A DNA stretch of 60,000 nt from Cryptomeria japonica (taxonomy: Eukaryota; Streptophyta; Pinopsida; Cupressales; Cupressaceae): the NCBI RefSeq assembly GCF_030272615.1, contig NC_081415.1:105105796-105165795 (forward strand). The letters are read 5' to 3'. The notes under the pieces are model-generated. The model had not been told where the DNA came from, searched no databases, and was given only the letters and a program-made list of their open reading frames with translations. Both the position numbers and the translations under genes were made by a program. The first letter of the stretch is position 1. Each line of letters opens with the position of its first letter. Shown here one piece after another: positions 59,052 to 60,000 of this stretch.

Positions 59052-60000
59052 TTTTATAGCTATTTTGGAGGATTTTTTATTCTAAAATGAGGAATTTCTA
59101 GTTTATGACTCTAGGTAGCTAAAAATTTATGAATAAATTATGTTCCATGTGATCTTAAGCTTGTAGCTCTATTGTGCACACTTGTAAATATGGAGGAACT
59201 TTCTTTTAGAAAAACCATTTGAATGAAAACATGTCATCTTTGAATAAAATAAAATAAACTCTAAATAGATGATGCAATACATTTGATCAACCTTAGGAGA
59301 AGGAATAAAGTCACCTTCCATTGTAGATATCATCCGCATTATCGTTGTCATTAGTATCAGTACCCTTGTACAAAAATTACCCCTTCAAGATGCATACAGG
59401 TACTTAGAAGCATGAGGAAATACTTCTCTTCATATCGCTATCATTCTAAGCACTAATGACATCTTTCAATTTTGCAAGGTGGAGATGGCATTATGACCAT
59501 TAGAGATTGAAACTTCAACCACTATATTAATGGTTGCATGGAGTGCATATATTTTTTCCATTATTGGAAGTACATATGAATTTGTGCCTTTCAGATGAAT
59601 TGTTAATCTAGGTGGTAAAATTATGATTGGTAGTTACAAGGTGTAGTGAAGGAAATGTGACTTTGTCAAAAGGAAAACTATGTTCCTTTGAGAGTCAATT
59701 TCACTACACACACTTAGTTTAAATAGATTAATTAAAATGCTTAAAATAAATTATAAATTGGTGAAGATATATAAAAATAGAGAAATAAAAATAACTTTAT
59801 GACTATAGAGATGCAAAATAAAGAGAGATATTCTTTGGTTCAAATATAAGCATCTCTATCAAGGACATTGACGTGGTACATGGATATACACACATAGCAC
59901 TACTGTCTCATACAAACCATGAATGTAAAATTCTCATAAATAACAAAGACCCACCTTAATGATTCAAGTAACCTACAAAACCTAGAAATGATAAATATAA
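59052..60000. other. unassigned AT-rich stretch
   Basis: No further legible retroelement domain or gene. Confidence 0.4.

Overview
This window reads as nuclear DNA from a seed plant with a large, repeat-dominated genome. The HEN1-type RNA methyltransferase exons, plant-type Ty1/copia and Ty3/gypsy (chromovirus-like) relics, DUF4283 retroposon and very long decayed intergenic stretches all fit a gymnosperm such as a conifer, but the sequence alone does not prove the clade. The only convincing host gene is the last two exons of a HEN1 small-RNA 2'-O-methyltransferase (28,321-29,025, + strand). Almost everything else is transposable elements in varying decay, or tandem repeats.

Layout: 1-3,234 is the 5' half of a broken Ty1/copia element (- strand) with its 854-bp LTR. 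3,828-4,650 is a gypsy-type LTR with unusually long inverted ends and a PBS; related fragments lie at 13,008-13,536 and 19,463-19,937. 4,740-7,600 is a degenerate minisatellite split by a hAT transposase relic. 8,693-9,167 plus 12,709-12,781 is an older LTR-like block, into which a 3,536-bp solo LTR (9,168-12,703, target duplication CACTC) has inserted. 13,619-16,810 is a second solo LTR of the same family (3,192 bp, - strand, target duplication GGTAG). A third, larger and rearranged member spans about 19,957-25,607. These three giant LTRs share ends, a palindromic telobox, a TATA box and the downstream region, but each carries a different tandem array upstream of its promoter. This is the most striking system in the window.

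From 30 kb to 60 kb the DNA is AT-rich and mostly decayed. It holds a deleted chromovirus 3' end with LTR (39,305-40,120, - strand), a DUF4283 single-ORF retroposon (41,775-43,310, - strand) with a truncated sister copy (38,998-39,240, + strand), a 21-bp minisatellite (47.0 kb), a 225-bp CT microsatellite (53.0 kb), a copia solo LTR (54,954-55,254), a SINE candidate with a possible target duplication (56.5 kb) and a gag-protease-RT gypsy relic (57.0-59.05 kb, + strand). None of the retroelement reading frames is intact.

I compared repeats by eye. Boundaries given with target duplications or terminal TG...CA are good to a base or two; others are approximate.
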